Source of the DNA: Maritimibacter sp.
GTDB taxonomy: Bacteria; Pseudomonadota; Alphaproteobacteria; Rhodobacterales; Rhodobacteraceae
NCBI GenBank assembly: GCA_003520545.1
Contig: DOUP01000090.1
Location: 1-44,947, forward strand
DNA length: 44,947 nucleotides
Direction of reading: 5' to 3'
The notes below the pieces were generated by a model. The model was not told the origin of the DNA, made no database searches, and was given only the letters and a program-made list of their open reading frames with translations. Of this stretch, positions 8,117-16,593 are shown piece by piece. The position numbers were made by a program, and so were the translations under genes. Positions within the stretch are counted from its first letter, which is position 1; each line of letters begins with the position of its first letter.

Positions 8117-11100
8117 ATGGCATACCAGGTCAGAGAACGAGATCCGATTTTCGATGAAGCCACGCAGGCGATGATCGAACGACGGGGCAAGGAACTGCTC
8201 GGTCTCGGCCTTCTCGCCGTCGGCATCATCCTCGCCCTGATCGTGGGTACCTACTCCTCCGAAGACCCCGGCTGGATGTCCGCCACCGAAGGCCCGGCAC
8301 AGAACGCGCTCGGCATCGTCGGCGCGACCATCGCATCGCCGCTGGCCATCATTCTCGGCTTGGGGGCATGGGGTTTTGCCGTGGCCTTCGCAGGTTGGGG
8401 CCTCCGCTTCATTCTGCACCGTGACGAAGAGCGGCTCGTCTCCCGCGCGATCTTCGCCCCGATCGCCATCGCACTCGCCTCGGTCTATGCCTCGACCCTC
8501 GTGCCGCCGGCACATTGGACACATAGCTTCGGTCTTGGCGGTCTATTTGGCGATACCGTTCTCGGCGCCGTGCTGGGCGTTCTCCCCGGCTCCGCCGCCC
8601 TGGGGCTCAAGATCATGGCGATCCTCGCATCGGGGCTCACGCTCATCGTCGGCGCCTTCGCGCTCGGTTTCACCCGCTACGAGATCGCCGGTATTGGCCG
8701 CTTCCTGATCCTCGGCGTGGTCATGACCTATGCCGGGGCCTTGAAACTGGGCCGACTGGGCGCCGCAGGGGCCGCCAAAGGCGCTTTTGCCGGGGCCGCG
8801 AGCGCCGCCAACCTTGCCCGCTCGGCCAAGGAGCGCAAGGAGGCCAGCCATCAAAACACGTCCCGCTGGACCCAATACGCGGACCAGCCCTTGGTCGACG
8901 GCGACGATACCTTCGATGCCCCGCCGCCGCTCAGCCACAAGCGCGTGATCCGGGCCGAACCGCCGATGGAGCAGCCGATGCAAGCTGCCCCGCAACCGCA
9001 GGCTCAACCGATGCCCGAAGCCGATCCGGCCCCGCGTGGTGGCCTTCTGTCGCGTATGCCGGGACTGATGAAGCGTCAGCCCGAACCCGAACCAGAGCTG
9101 ATGGACAATACCTTCCACGGGCAAGACCCGGAGCCGCAGAGCCCCGACCGCATCTCGGCCAAGATCGCATCAGCACTGAAAAACCGCACCGCCCAGATGG
9201 CGGGCGTTCCCGTGGCTCAGGAGCAAGAGGACTATGTCGAACCCTCCACCTCGCAGATGATCGCCGCCGCAGCGGCTCGGGCCAAGGCCCGCACACCCTC
9301 GCCGGTCATGCGCGTGGACCCGGTCCTGCGTGCCGAACCGCCGGTCAAGCGGAGCGAACCGCCAGCCATGGCGCATGAGATGCCGTCCGAACCGCCGGTC
9401 GAAGACCCCAACATCTTCGCCCGTGTGGACGGCGAACCGCTCGCCCTGACCGATCCGATCGAAGAGGAGCCCCTGTCTCTCGACCCTGCAATGCGCAGTT
9501 ACCAAGATACGCCTGAGGCCGATTGGGTTCCGGCCCCCGAAGCCGACTTCGAACCGGATTACGAAGCCGATTTCACGGTCGAGCTGACGCACACACCGCC
9601 ACCGATGCCTGAGCCGAAGAAGGTCGTGCAGCACGCGCCCAAGAAAGCCATCAAACCGTCGTCGCGGGCCATGGCCGAGGCCCAGCCCTCGCTCGACTTC
9701 GCCGATAGTCCTCACGCCGAGTTCGAGCTGCCGCCGCTCAATCTCCTGACCAACCCGATCAACATCGAACGTCATCACCTTTCGGACGAAGCGTTGGAAG
9801 AGAACGCGCGGATGCTGGAAACCGTACTCGATGATTACGGCGTGAAAGGCGAAATCGTCTCGGTGCGCCCCGGCCCAGTGGTCACGATGTACGAGCTTGA
9901 ACCCGCGCCGGGCCTGAAAGCCAGCCGCGTGATCGGGCTTGCCGACGACATTGCCCGCTCCATGTCCGCACTGTCCGCGCGTGTTTCCACCGTGCCCGGG
10001 CGCAGCGTCATCGGCATCGAACTCCCCAATGCGAACCGCGAAAAAGTCGTCCTGCGCGAAATCCTGTCGGCTCGCGATTTCGGCGATTCGAACCAGAAGC
10101 TCCCCTTGGCGCTGGGCAAGGACATCGGTGGCGATCCCATCGTCGCCAATCTCGCCAAGATGCCCCACCTTCTGATCGCGGGCACCACCGGCTCGGGTAA
10201 ATCGGTGGCGATCAACACGATGATCCTGTCGCTCCTCTACCGGCTCACGCCAGAGGAATGTCGCCTGATCATGATCGACCCCAAGATGCTGGAGCTTTCT
10301 GTCTACGACGGCATCCCGCACCTGCTCTCCCCCGTCGTGACCGACCCGAAAAAGGCAGTCGTCGCGCTCAAATGGGTGGTGGGCGAGATGGAAGAGCGCT
10401 ATCGCAAGATGTCCAAGATGGGCGTGCGCAACATCGACGGCTACAACGGCCGCGTCGCTGATGCCTTGGCCAAGGGCGAATTGTTCAGCCGCACAGTCCA
10501 GACCGGATTTGACGAAAACACCGGCGAGCCGATCTTCGAGACCGAGGAGTTCGCGCCCGAGAAGCTGCCTTACATCGTCGTCATCGTGGACGAGATGGCC
10601 GACCTGATGATGGTTGCGGGCAAGGAGATTGAAGCCTGCATCCAACGCCTCGCCCAAATGGCGCGGGCCTCCGGCATCCACCTCATCATGGCCACCCAAC
10701 GCCCCTCGGTCGATGTCATCACCGGCACGATCAAGGCGAACTTCCCGACACGGATTTCCTTCCAGGTCACCTCGAAGATCGACAGCCGCACCATCCTTGG
10801 CGAACAGGGTGCCGAACAGCTCCTCGGCATGGGCGACATGCTCTACATGGCCGGCGGCGCGAAAATCACCCGCGTCCACGGACCCTTCGTCTCGGATGAA
10901 GAGGTCGAAGAGATCGTCTCCTACCTCAAGACATTTGGCCCGCCCGAATATATCGGCGGCGTGGTCGAGGGTCCGGATGACGAGAAAGCCGACAACATCG
11001 ACGCGGTTCTCGGCCTCAACACGGGCGGAAACACAGGAGGCGAAGATGCGCTCTACGACCAGGCGGTCGCCATCGTCATCAAGGACCGCAAATGCTCGAC

Positions 11101-11233
11101 CTCCTACATCCAGCGCAAACTTGGCATCGGCTACAACAAGGCCGCCCGCCTCGTGGAGCAAATGGAGGACGAACAGCTCGTCTCGCCTGCAAACCACGTC
11201 GGCAAACGCGAAATTCTGATCCCGGAACAATAA
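8117..11233 (+). CDS. ftsK: DNA translocase FtsK
   Basis: A 1038-residue septum-located DNA pump that moves chromosome dimers to dif for XerCD resolution. The first about 220 residues contain four to five hydrophobic segments. A Pro/Glu/Ala-rich linker follows to about residue 540. The motor has Walker A GTTGSGKS at 689-696 and Walker B VIVDEMADLMM with Asp825/Glu826. The C-terminal gamma winged helix, which reads KOPS sites, is seen around ALYDQAVAIVIKDRKCSTSYIQ. The ATG at 8117 follows GAGGACGAGG; an earlier in-frame GTG at 8099 overlaps the preceding gene and is less likely. A strong terminator lies 20 bases after the stop. Confidence 0.95.
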   Translation: MAYQVRERDPIFDEATQAMIERRGKELLGLGLLAVGIILALIVGTYSSEDPGWMSATEGPAQNALGIVGATIASPLAIILGLGAWGFAVAFAGWGLRFILHRDEERLVSRAIFAPIAIALASVYASTLVPPAHWTHSFGLGGLFGDTVLGAVLGVLPGSAALGLKIMAILASGLTLIVGAFALGFTRYEIAGIGRFLILGVVMTYAGALKLGRLGAAGAAKGAFAGAASAANLARSAKERKEASHQNTSRWTQYADQPLVDGDDTFDAPPPLSHKRVIRAEPPMEQPMQAAPQPQAQPMPEADPAPRGGLLSRMPGLMKRQPEPEPELMDNTFHGQDPEPQSPDRISAKIASALKNRTAQMAGVPVAQEQEDYVEPSTSQMIAAAAARAKARTPSPVMRVDPVLRAEPPVKRSEPPAMAHEMPSEPPVEDPNIFARVDGEPLALTDPIEEEPLSLDPAMRSYQDTPEADWVPAPEADFEPDYEADFTVELTHTPPPMPEPKKVVQHAPKKAIKPSSRAMAEAQPSLDFADSPHAEFELPPLNLLTNPINIERHHLSDEALEENARMLETVLDDYGVKGEIVSVRPGPVVTMYELEPAPGLKASRVIGLADDIARSMSALSARVSTVPGRSVIGIELPNANREKVVLREILSARDFGDSNQKLPLALGKDIGGDPIVANLAKMPHLLIAGTTGSGKSVAINTMILSLLYRLTPEECRLIMIDPKMLELSVYDGIPHLLSPVVTDPKKAVVALKWVVGEMEERYRKMSKMGVRNIDGYNGRVADALAKGELFSRTVQTGFDENTGEPIFETEEFAPEKLPYIVVIVDEMADLMMVAGKEIEACIQRLAQMARASGIHLIMATQRPSVDVITGTIKANFPTRISFQVTSKIDSRTILGEQGAEQLLGMGDMLYMAGGAKITRVHGPFVSDEEVEEIVSYLKTFGPPEYIGGVVEGPDDEKADNIDAVLGLNTGGNTGGEDALYDQAVAIVIKDRKCSTSYIQRKLGIGYNKAARLVEQMEDEQLVSPANHVGKREILIPEQ

Positions 11234-11253
11234 CGTCGCACCGAGCGATCCAC

Positions 11254-11290
11254 AAAACCCGGCCTGATATCGCCTATCAGGCCGGGTTTT
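11254..11290 (+). terminator. Rho-independent terminator after ftsK
   Basis: AAAACCCGGCCTGATA and TATCAGGCCGGGTTTT form a near-perfect 16-bp stem with a short TCGCC loop. Symmetric A and T runs at both ends make it potentially bidirectional. It separates ftsK from the LolA gene. Confidence 0.9.
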
Positions 11291-11337
11291 GCCTATCTGG
11301 ACGAAACCGGGATGGATTCCCGCGCGTTCAGGATTAA

Positions 11338-11949
11338 ATGAGACATATGAACAGACGCTTCTTTACCGCCGCCGCCTTCGCGCTCGCCGCCCTGCCGCTT
11401 CCGGCCATGGCTCAGCAACTGTCGCTGAACGAGATCTCGCAGTACCTCAACAGCCTCACCACGGCCCAGTCCGAATTCACGCAGATCAACGCGGACGGCA
11501 CCATTTCGACCGGCACGATCTACATCAAGCGCCCCCTGCGCGCGCGCTTCGAATACAACCCGCCCGAAGAAACACTGGTCCTCGCGGCCACCGGCCAACT
11601 TGCGATCTTCGACGCGAAATCCAACACCGGGCCCGAGCAATATCCCCTCGCCCGCACCCCCCTGAACCTGATCCTCGCGAAGAACGTGGACCTGACCCGC
11701 GACGGCATGGTGATGGGCCACAGCTACGACGGCACCGCGACGACCGTGACGGCACAGGACCCCGAGCACCCGGAATACGGCAACATCCAACTGATGTTCA
11801 CCGGCAAGCCGGTCGAATTGCGGCAGTGGATCATCACGGACGATACGGGCCAGAAAACCACCGTCGTTCTCGGCGAACTCAAGAAGGTCGGAAACCTCTC
11901 GGACCGGCTCTTCTCCATCGTTCAGGAAGTGAACCAGCGTAACCGCTGA
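11338..11949 (+). CDS. lolA: Outer-membrane lipoprotein carrier protein LolA
   Basis: A 203-residue periplasmic chaperone that takes lipoproteins from LolCDE and hands them to the outer membrane. It has a Sec signal (RRFFTAAAFALAALPLPAMA, cleavage before QQLS) and an open beta-barrel-type body with alternating hydrophobic strands. QSEFTQINADG is the start of the LolA domain, and PLRARFEYNPPEETLVLA matches the family's FxWxxxxP-like region. The start could be 11338 or the ATG at 11347; an AGGA four bases before 11338 does not settle it. The twin Arg near the start is part of a short basic n-region rather than a clear Tat motif. Confidence 0.85.
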   Translation: MRHMNRRFFTAAAFALAALPLPAMAQQLSLNEISQYLNSLTTAQSEFTQINADGTISTGTIYIKRPLRARFEYNPPEETLVLAATGQLAIFDAKSNTGPEQYPLARTPLNLILAKNVDLTRDGMVMGHSYDGTATTVTAQDPEHPEYGNIQLMFTGKPVELRQWIITDDTGQKTTVVLGELKKVGNLSDRLFSIVQEVNQRNR

Positions 11950-11956
11950 TCTTTCT

Positions 11957-12185
11957 CTGGTTTCCAAATACCTAATGCGTCCCGCCTTGTTCCCGAGACA
12001 GGGGTGAGGCGGGGCGCAGCGCATCTTGTGAGCGTTTCACGCGCTCCGCCAGAAACCAGTGATCCAGGTATTTGGCGGAACGCTTTGGGGAAGCCTGAAG
12101 GGGCTGGCCCCTTCAGAAGGGAGCGCTGTCCTGCACCGCAGGACCGCGCTCGAAACCCTGCGCGGGCGCAGCCCGCACGACAGGG
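11957..12185. repeat. Dense palindrome array between lolA and the Trm112 gene
   Basis: This 229-base non-coding stretch is almost wholly inverted repeats. Perfect hairpins occur at 12095-12116 (arms CTGAAGGGG/CCCCTTCAG), 12121-12151 (GAGCGC and GTCCTGC paired with GCAGGAC and GCGCTC) and 12156-12185 (CCCTG and GCGGGC paired with GCCCGC and CAGGG). The last ends exactly next to the Trm112 stop codon. Upstream, CTGGTTTC (11957-11964) pairs with 12052-12059 and CCAAATACCT (11964-11973) pairs with 12066-12075. The array may stabilise or end the minus-strand transcript, or be a dispersed repeat of this genome. Confidence 0.6.
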
Positions 12186-12368
12186 TCACATGTCGAGCTT
12201 GCGCGCCTCGTCGACCAGCATGATCGGGATGCCGTCCCGGATCGGGAACGCGAGCTTGGCCGCCTTGGAAACCAGCTCCTGCTTCTCCGGATCATATTCC
12301 AGCGGCCGCTGAGTCATCGGGCACACGAGTGCCTCCAGCATGTGTCGATCAATCACCGTTTCGCTCAT
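12186..12368 (-). CDS. Trm112 family protein
   Basis: A 60-residue protein of the Trm112/YcaR family. In eukaryotes and archaea Trm112 activates several methyltransferases; the role of the bacterial members is poorly defined. The signature is LEALVCPMTQRPLEYD near the start and KLAFPIRDGIPIMLVDEAR near the end. Only one Cys of the usual zinc-binding pair is kept (CPMT), which is common in bacterial members. The ATG at 12368 overlaps the stop of the upstream LON-domain gene by four bases (ATGA), so the two are translationally coupled. A longer frame to 12557 overlaps that gene and is rejected. Confidence 0.85.
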   Translation of the reverse strand: MSETVIDRHMLEALVCPMTQRPLEYDPEKQELVSKAAKLAFPIRDGIPIMLVDEARKLDM

Positions 12369-13006
12369 TGCAGTCCTCCCTCGGACCCACCCCGCCCGGA
12401 GGCGAGCGCAAACTCCATCAATGTCACCAAGGTCTCCCGCCGCGTGGTCAGCGACGGTGCCTCCAATAGCGCCTGTTTGTCTTCCGGCTCGAAGGGGCAC
12501 AGCATTGACAACGAATTGATCAGCAACTCGTCCTCCGCTTCTTTCAAGCTGTCCCAATCCGACCGAAGATCGGCGGTATCGAAATAGCGTGCCAGCAGGT
12601 CGAGGAAGGGCTCGCGCTGGAACCCCTCATCCTTTTCCGACCGGCCCAGATCACGTTCGAAACCGTCCCAGCTGACCTCGGCCCGGCGATAAGGCTGAAA
12701 CCCGTCGACTTCCTGCGTCACGCGAAACCGGCTCACGCCCGTGAGCTGCACCATGTAGCGATTGTCGTCGGTCTCGGTAAACGACGTGATCCGCCCGGCA
12801 CAGCCGATAGCGTGCAACCGCTCGCCCGAGGCGACAGCGGGCTGGATCATCCCGATCAGCCGTGCGTCCGTCTTGAGCGCATCATCGAACATGGCGAGGT
12901 ATCGCGGCTCGAAAATGTTCAACGGCAACCGCCCCCGAGGCAGCAAAAGCGCCCCGGGCAGCGGGAAGATCGGCAGCACGTCAGGAAGAGCGTTGCGTGG
13001 GATCAT
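12365..13006 (-). CDS. LON peptidase substrate-binding domain protein
   Basis: A 213-residue protein consisting of the N-terminal substrate-recognition domain of Lon without the ATPase or protease parts. The hallmark is LPIFPLPGALLLPRGRLPLNIFEPRYLAM at residues about 11-39, followed by a GRI element and a helical C-terminus. Its cellular role is unknown; it may bind unfolded proteins. It lies one base after the thioredoxin/TPR gene and overlaps the Trm112 gene by four bases, forming a three-gene minus-strand operon. Confidence 0.85.
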   Translation of the reverse strand: MIPRNALPDVLPIFPLPGALLLPRGRLPLNIFEPRYLAMFDDALKTDARLIGMIQPAVASGERLHAIGCAGRITSFTETDDNRYMVQLTGVSRFRVTQEVDGFQPYRRAEVSWDGFERDLGRSEKDEGFQREPFLDLLARYFDTADLRSDWDSLKEAEDELLINSLSMLCPFEPEDKQALLEAPSLTTRRETLVTLMEFALASGRGGSEGGLQ

Positions 13007-13007
13007 C

Positions 13008-13916
13008 TCAGACGAGGATCAGTGAGCTGAGTTTTCGACGTCCATTGAGCACGACCGGATCATTCGGCGCGAGCGCATCGAAGATGGTGAACAACTGCGC
13101 CTTGGCCGCCCCGTCATTCCACTCCCGATCCCGCTTGAATAGTTCCAGAAGCTCAGCAACCGCGCCTTCGGCATCGCCGGAAGCGTGCAGCGCCTGCGCC
13201 AGGTCGAAACGCGCCTGGTGGTCGTCGGGTTTCGCTTCGACCTGTTTGCGCAGATCGTCCACCGGCCCAGCGCTTTCGGCCTGTCGAGCAAGCTCGATTT
13301 GCGCATGGACAGCTTCGATCTCCGGCGCGTGGCTGACCTCGGCGGGAATACCGTTCAGGAACGCCTCGGCTTCGTTCACTTCGCCCTTTGCGATGTGGCA
13401 CTTGGCGATCCCCGCAAAAGCTGCCGCGATGGTGGCGTCCTCTTCCAGAATGGCCGCATAGGTCTGGGCCGCATCGTCAATCTCGCCCGCGTCCAGCATC
13501 TCGTCTGCCGCGGCGACCGCATCGGCCAGCCCGTCACCTGGTCCCTGACCGGCGATCTTTTCAACGAACTCCTTGACCTGGCTCGGCGGCAGCGCGCCCT
13601 GGAACCCGTCCACCGGCTGACCATCCGCAAAGGCATAGACCGTGGGGATCGACTGCACCCGCATCTGGCCCGCGATCGCCTGGTTCTCGTCCACGTTGAC
13701 CTTGACCATCTTTACCTTGCCGCCCATGGCATTCACGGCCTCTTCCAACGCTGGTCCCAGCGTTTTGCACGGCCCGCACCACGGCGCCCAGAAGTCGACG
13801 ATGACCGGCACCTCTTTCGAGGCTTCGACCACGTCCTCCATGAACGTGGCTTCCGAGATTTCCTTGACGTGTCCGCCCTGATCGGCGGCTCCGTTCGTTT
13901 GTCCCAATTCGAGCAT
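13008..13916 (-). CDS. Thioredoxin-TPR protein (CnoX/YbbN-like co-chaperone)
   Basis: A 302-residue fusion of an N-terminal thioredoxin domain (about 18-125) and a C-terminal helical tetratricopeptide region. The active site WCGPC has Cys47 and Cys50, so unlike E. coli YbbN it keeps a full redox pair. Homologues (CnoX) hold oxidised or unfolding proteins and pass them to chaperones such as GroEL. The TPR part shows repeated Ala-rich helices, for example DDAAQTYAAILEEDATIAAAF. It heads the operon with the LON-domain and Trm112 genes, which supports a protein-quality theme for this operon; that link is inference. Confidence 0.85.
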   Translation of the reverse strand: MLELGQTNGAADQGGHVKEISEATFMEDVVEASKEVPVIVDFWAPWCGPCKTLGPALEEAVNAMGGKVKMVKVNVDENQAIAGQMRVQSIPTVYAFADGQPVDGFQGALPPSQVKEFVEKIAGQGPGDGLADAVAAADEMLDAGEIDDAAQTYAAILEEDATIAAAFAGIAKCHIAKGEVNEAEAFLNGIPAEVSHAPEIEAVHAQIELARQAESAGPVDDLRKQVEAKPDDHQARFDLAQALHASGDAEGAVAELLELFKRDREWNDGAAKAQLFTIFDALAPNDPVVLNGRRKLSSLILV

Positions 13917-13996
13917 GGTTGTGCTCCTTCAAATGTACGTTGGTTCCAATATGGGCGTCGCACCGCCCCGCGCCAACCCCGACAGGGTGTCGCGGG

Positions 13997-14785
13997 TTAC
14001 AGATCGAAGGTGGCGAACACCGGCGCATGGTCCGATGGCTGCTCCCACCCGCGCACATCTCGCAAGATACGGCTTCCGTGCCCCGCATTCGAAATATCCG
14101 GCGTCGCCCAGATATGATCCAGCCTGCGGCCTTTGTCGGCCCCGTTCCAATCCGGCGAACGGTAAGACCACCAGCTGTAAAGATAACCCTCGGGAATATC
14201 CTGCCGCGTGATATCCACCCAAGCGCCTGCGTCCTGCGTCTCGGCCATGTGTTCGACCTCGACCGGGGTATGGCTCACCACCCGCAGAAGCTTCTTGTGA
14301 TCCCAGACGTCATCCTCACGAGGCGCGATATTCAGATCGCCGACAAGGATCGCTTTCTCGGGCTTCTCGGCATGAAACCAATCCCGCATTTCGGTGAGGT
14401 AATCGAGCTTCTGCCCGAACTTTTCGTTCACCGCGCGGTCCGGTTTGTCACCCCCGGCCGGGACATAGAAATTGTGGATCGTCACGCCATTTTCCAGCGT
14501 CGCCGCCACATGGCGCGCATGTCCCAACGCGGCGAAATCCTTATCACCCGCGTCCTTCAGCGGCAGCTTGGACAGGATCGCGACCCCGTTGTATCCTTTC
14601 TGCCCCCGCGCAACCATGTGGCCATACCCGGCAGCTTTGAAGATCTCGACCGGGATCTTCTCGACCGGGCTCTTGCACTCCTGCAAACAAAGCACGTCCG
14701 GCGCTTCCTCGGTCAAAAGGCGTTCGACCAGACCGGCGCGCAGGCGCACGGAGTTTATGTTCCAGGTTGCGAGGGTAAAGGACAT
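13997..14785 (-). CDS. xth: Exodeoxyribonuclease III
   Basis: A 262-residue endonuclease/exonuclease/phosphatase-fold enzyme for base-excision repair, cutting at abasic sites and trimming 3' ends. Motifs run in order: LATWNINSVR at the start, LQECK with the metal-binding Glu about residue 37, GDLNIAPREDDVWDHKK with catalytic Asp/Asn, RLDHIWAT, and PSDHAPVFATF at the end. I chose the ATG at 14785, which yields MSFTLATWN, the usual start; an in-frame extension to 14863 adds non-conserved residues. It runs away from ectD and shares the intergenic region with it. Confidence 0.9.
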   Translation of the reverse strand: MSFTLATWNINSVRLRAGLVERLLTEEAPDVLCLQECKSPVEKIPVEIFKAAGYGHMVARGQKGYNGVAILSKLPLKDAGDKDFAALGHARHVAATLENGVTIHNFYVPAGGDKPDRAVNEKFGQKLDYLTEMRDWFHAEKPEKAILVGDLNIAPREDDVWDHKKLLRVVSHTPVEVEHMAETQDAGAWVDITRQDIPEGYLYSWWSYRSPDWNGADKGRRLDHIWATPDISNAGHGSRILRDVRGWEQPSDHAPVFATFDL

Positions 14786-14856
14786 GGCCGCTCCTTGTAT
14801 CAGACGCGGCGACCCTAGCCCCGCCCCCCTGATTTGGCCACCCGACTTTACAAAGG

Positions 14857-14885
14857 TTGTCACCCCGGAACCCGGCAGGTAGATG
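14857..14885 (+). promoter_or_regulatory. Possible sigma-70-type promoter for ectD
   Basis: TTGTCA (14857-14862, five of six matches to TTGACA) is followed after exactly 17 bases by TAGATG (14880-14885, a weak -10). The pair lies 67-95 bases upstream of the ectD start. This rests on consensus resemblance only. Confidence 0.3.
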
Positions 14886-14951
14886 TCACGTTGTCCAGCC
14901 AGTGCCCAATCAACGGGCAGAAATAGAACTTATGTTTCAGAGAGGTTAGAC

Positions 14952-15896
14952 ATGAAACAGGACATCGACCTGGGCGGTGCCCAGCGCATCGACGCCTACC
15001 CGACACGACTTCCGACAGAAGAAAAAATCACTCAACGCCGCGATCCGGTGCTTTGGTCGGACTGGACCGAAGATGCCCCGATTTCGCGCGACGAAGCGGC
15101 CCACTACCGTGAGAACGGTTATCTCGTGCGCCAAGACATGTTCTCCATCGACGAGCTCGACCTGCTGGTCGACACGGCGCAAAAGCTGCGCGACACCGAC
15201 CCGGCCCAACGCCCGGCGGATTTCGTCACCGAACCCAATTCGGACGAGGTACGCACGGTATTCCGTCTCGACGCGCACTCCAGCATCTTCGCCCGCCTCG
15301 CCGCCGACACCCGCCTTGCCGGTGTGGCCGAGTTTCTGCTGAACGACCGCGTGTATCTGCACCAGTCCCGGCTCAACTATAAACCCGGCTTCAAGGGCAA
15401 GGAGTTCTACTGGCACTCCGATTTCGAAACCTGGCACGCCGAGGACGGCCTGCCCCGGATGCGCGCCGTCTCCGCCTCGGTGCTGCTAACCGACAATTCC
15501 AAACTCAACGGCGCGCTGATGCTGATCCCCGGATCGCAGGACGATTTCGTGGCCTGCGTTGGGGAAACCCCCGACGCAAACCACGAGCAATCGCTGAAGG
15601 CGCAGGAGATCGGCGTGCCGCAGCCCGATACGATCCGGCGCATGGTCAAACACTATGGCCTCGACGCTGCCGAAGGCCCGACCGGGACCGTGGTCTTTTT
15701 CGACTGCAACACCCTGCACGGCTCGAACGGCAACATCACGCCGGACCCGCGCTCCAACGCGTTCTTCGTCTACAACGCCGTGACGAACCTTCCGGTCGAT
15801 CCCTTCGCCGCGGACGATCCCCGACCCGACTGGCTCGCCAACCGCGACAAGATCAAAGCACTGTCGCCGGTCAAAGGGCCGCTCAGCCGCGGGTGA
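14952..15896 (+). CDS. ectD: Ectoine hydroxylase
   Basis: A 314-residue Fe(II)/2-oxoglutarate dioxygenase that converts the osmolyte ectoine to 5-hydroxyectoine. The EctD signature FYWHSDFETWHAEDGLPRMR spans residues 152-171. Iron ligands are His155, Asp157 and His256 (in CNTLHGSNGN), and the expected 2-oxoglutarate-binding Arg lies in PDPRSNAFF. The ATG at 14952 follows AGAGAGG; upstream codons to 14883 are not conserved-looking. No ectABC genes lie beside it, so ectoine must be made by genes elsewhere or imported. Its 3' end overlaps the convergent DUF3445 gene by 14 bases. Confidence 0.92.
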   Translation: MKQDIDLGGAQRIDAYPTRLPTEEKITQRRDPVLWSDWTEDAPISRDEAAHYRENGYLVRQDMFSIDELDLLVDTAQKLRDTDPAQRPADFVTEPNSDEVRTVFRLDAHSSIFARLAADTRLAGVAEFLLNDRVYLHQSRLNYKPGFKGKEFYWHSDFETWHAEDGLPRMRAVSASVLLTDNSKLNGALMLIPGSQDDFVACVGETPDANHEQSLKAQEIGVPQPDTIRRMVKHYGLDAAEGPTGTVVFFDCNTLHGSNGNITPDPRSNAFFVYNAVTNLPVDPFAADDPRPDWLANRDKIKALSPVKGPLSRG

Positions 15897-16593
15897 TCCA
15901 CGTGTGGATTGAAAACACGACCGCGCGGGTTTTTGGCAGCCGTTTGATGACCTGGCGCTCTTTGCGCAAGAACGGCGTCCGGCTCTCGCGCGTGTCGGGC
16001 TCATACGGGACCGCAGGCTCGGGGGCCGGGTTGTGTAGCACCTCGGTCGAATAGGGCAGATGGTTCCACCTCACGATCGGGCGCTCCACCTGCACCCCGT
16101 CGAAAAGCCGCTGCACCCGCTTTGCGATCTGGGCGTCATAGACGGCCACGGGGACGTGAATCCGGGTCAGCGGCTTTCCCACTTTCTCCGCCAATGTCCA
16201 GCGCGAGGGAAAGCAAATGACGCCCCCTGACAGGACGTGCTCCTCCGGTCCCCGTGTCATGATCGCGAAATCCTCCTGAACAAGACGGCCAAGGGTCCCC
16301 AAGGGGTCGGAGGCGTCGAGGGAAACCACCACGCCGTCAGCCCTGGTGAAGCTTTCCCCATCGGCCCCGATCTCTGCACAGACCTCCGCAAGCAATTCCG
16401 ACGCCGCCGCCTCTGCCTCGGGCAAGCAGGCGATCACGGCGTTACGGTGGTTCAGCACCAGGTCATCGCGTTCCGCCATCTGCTCGGCAAAGCGCTCATC
16501 CCGCCGCAGCCAATCCCCGGGCGCCATTGGTCGGGTGCCGGGCAAGGGATGCGAGGTGCCATCCTCTGGCATGTGATCGTGTAACGCACTCAT
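15883..16593 (-). CDS. DUF3445 protein, haem-dependent oxidative N-demethylase-like
   Basis: A 236-residue protein resembling the DUF3445 family, whose studied member is the haem-containing alpha subunit of a dimethylamine N-demethylase. Visible features are WLRRDERFAEQMAERDDLV near the N-terminus, EDFAIMTRGPEEHVLSGGVICFPSRW in the middle, PLTRIHVPVAVY, and a C-terminal RETRAVVFSIHTW-like end (here KTRAVVFSIHTWITR). The flavin/iron-sulfur subunits of the known enzyme are not encoded nearby, so the substrate and even the enzymatic role remain open. The ATG at 16593 is preferred because it gives MSALHDHMPEDG; a longer start to 16626 is possible. Confidence 0.7.
   Translation of the reverse strand: MSALHDHMPEDGTSHPLPGTRPMAPGDWLRRDERFAEQMAERDDLVLNHRNAVIACLPEAEAAASELLAEVCAEIGADGESFTRADGVVVSLDASDPLGTLGRLVQEDFAIMTRGPEEHVLSGGVICFPSRWTLAEKVGKPLTRIHVPVAVYDAQIAKRVQRLFDGVQVERPIVRWNHLPYSTEVLHNPAPEPAVPYEPDTRESRTPFLRKERQVIKRLPKTRAVVFSIHTWITRG

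Noticed and set aside
9170..11230. A 686-codon open frame antisense to ftsK
   Set aside because: The FtsK motor and gamma domains occupy the plus strand without break; the antisense protein is His/Asp/Arg-rich and resembles no family.
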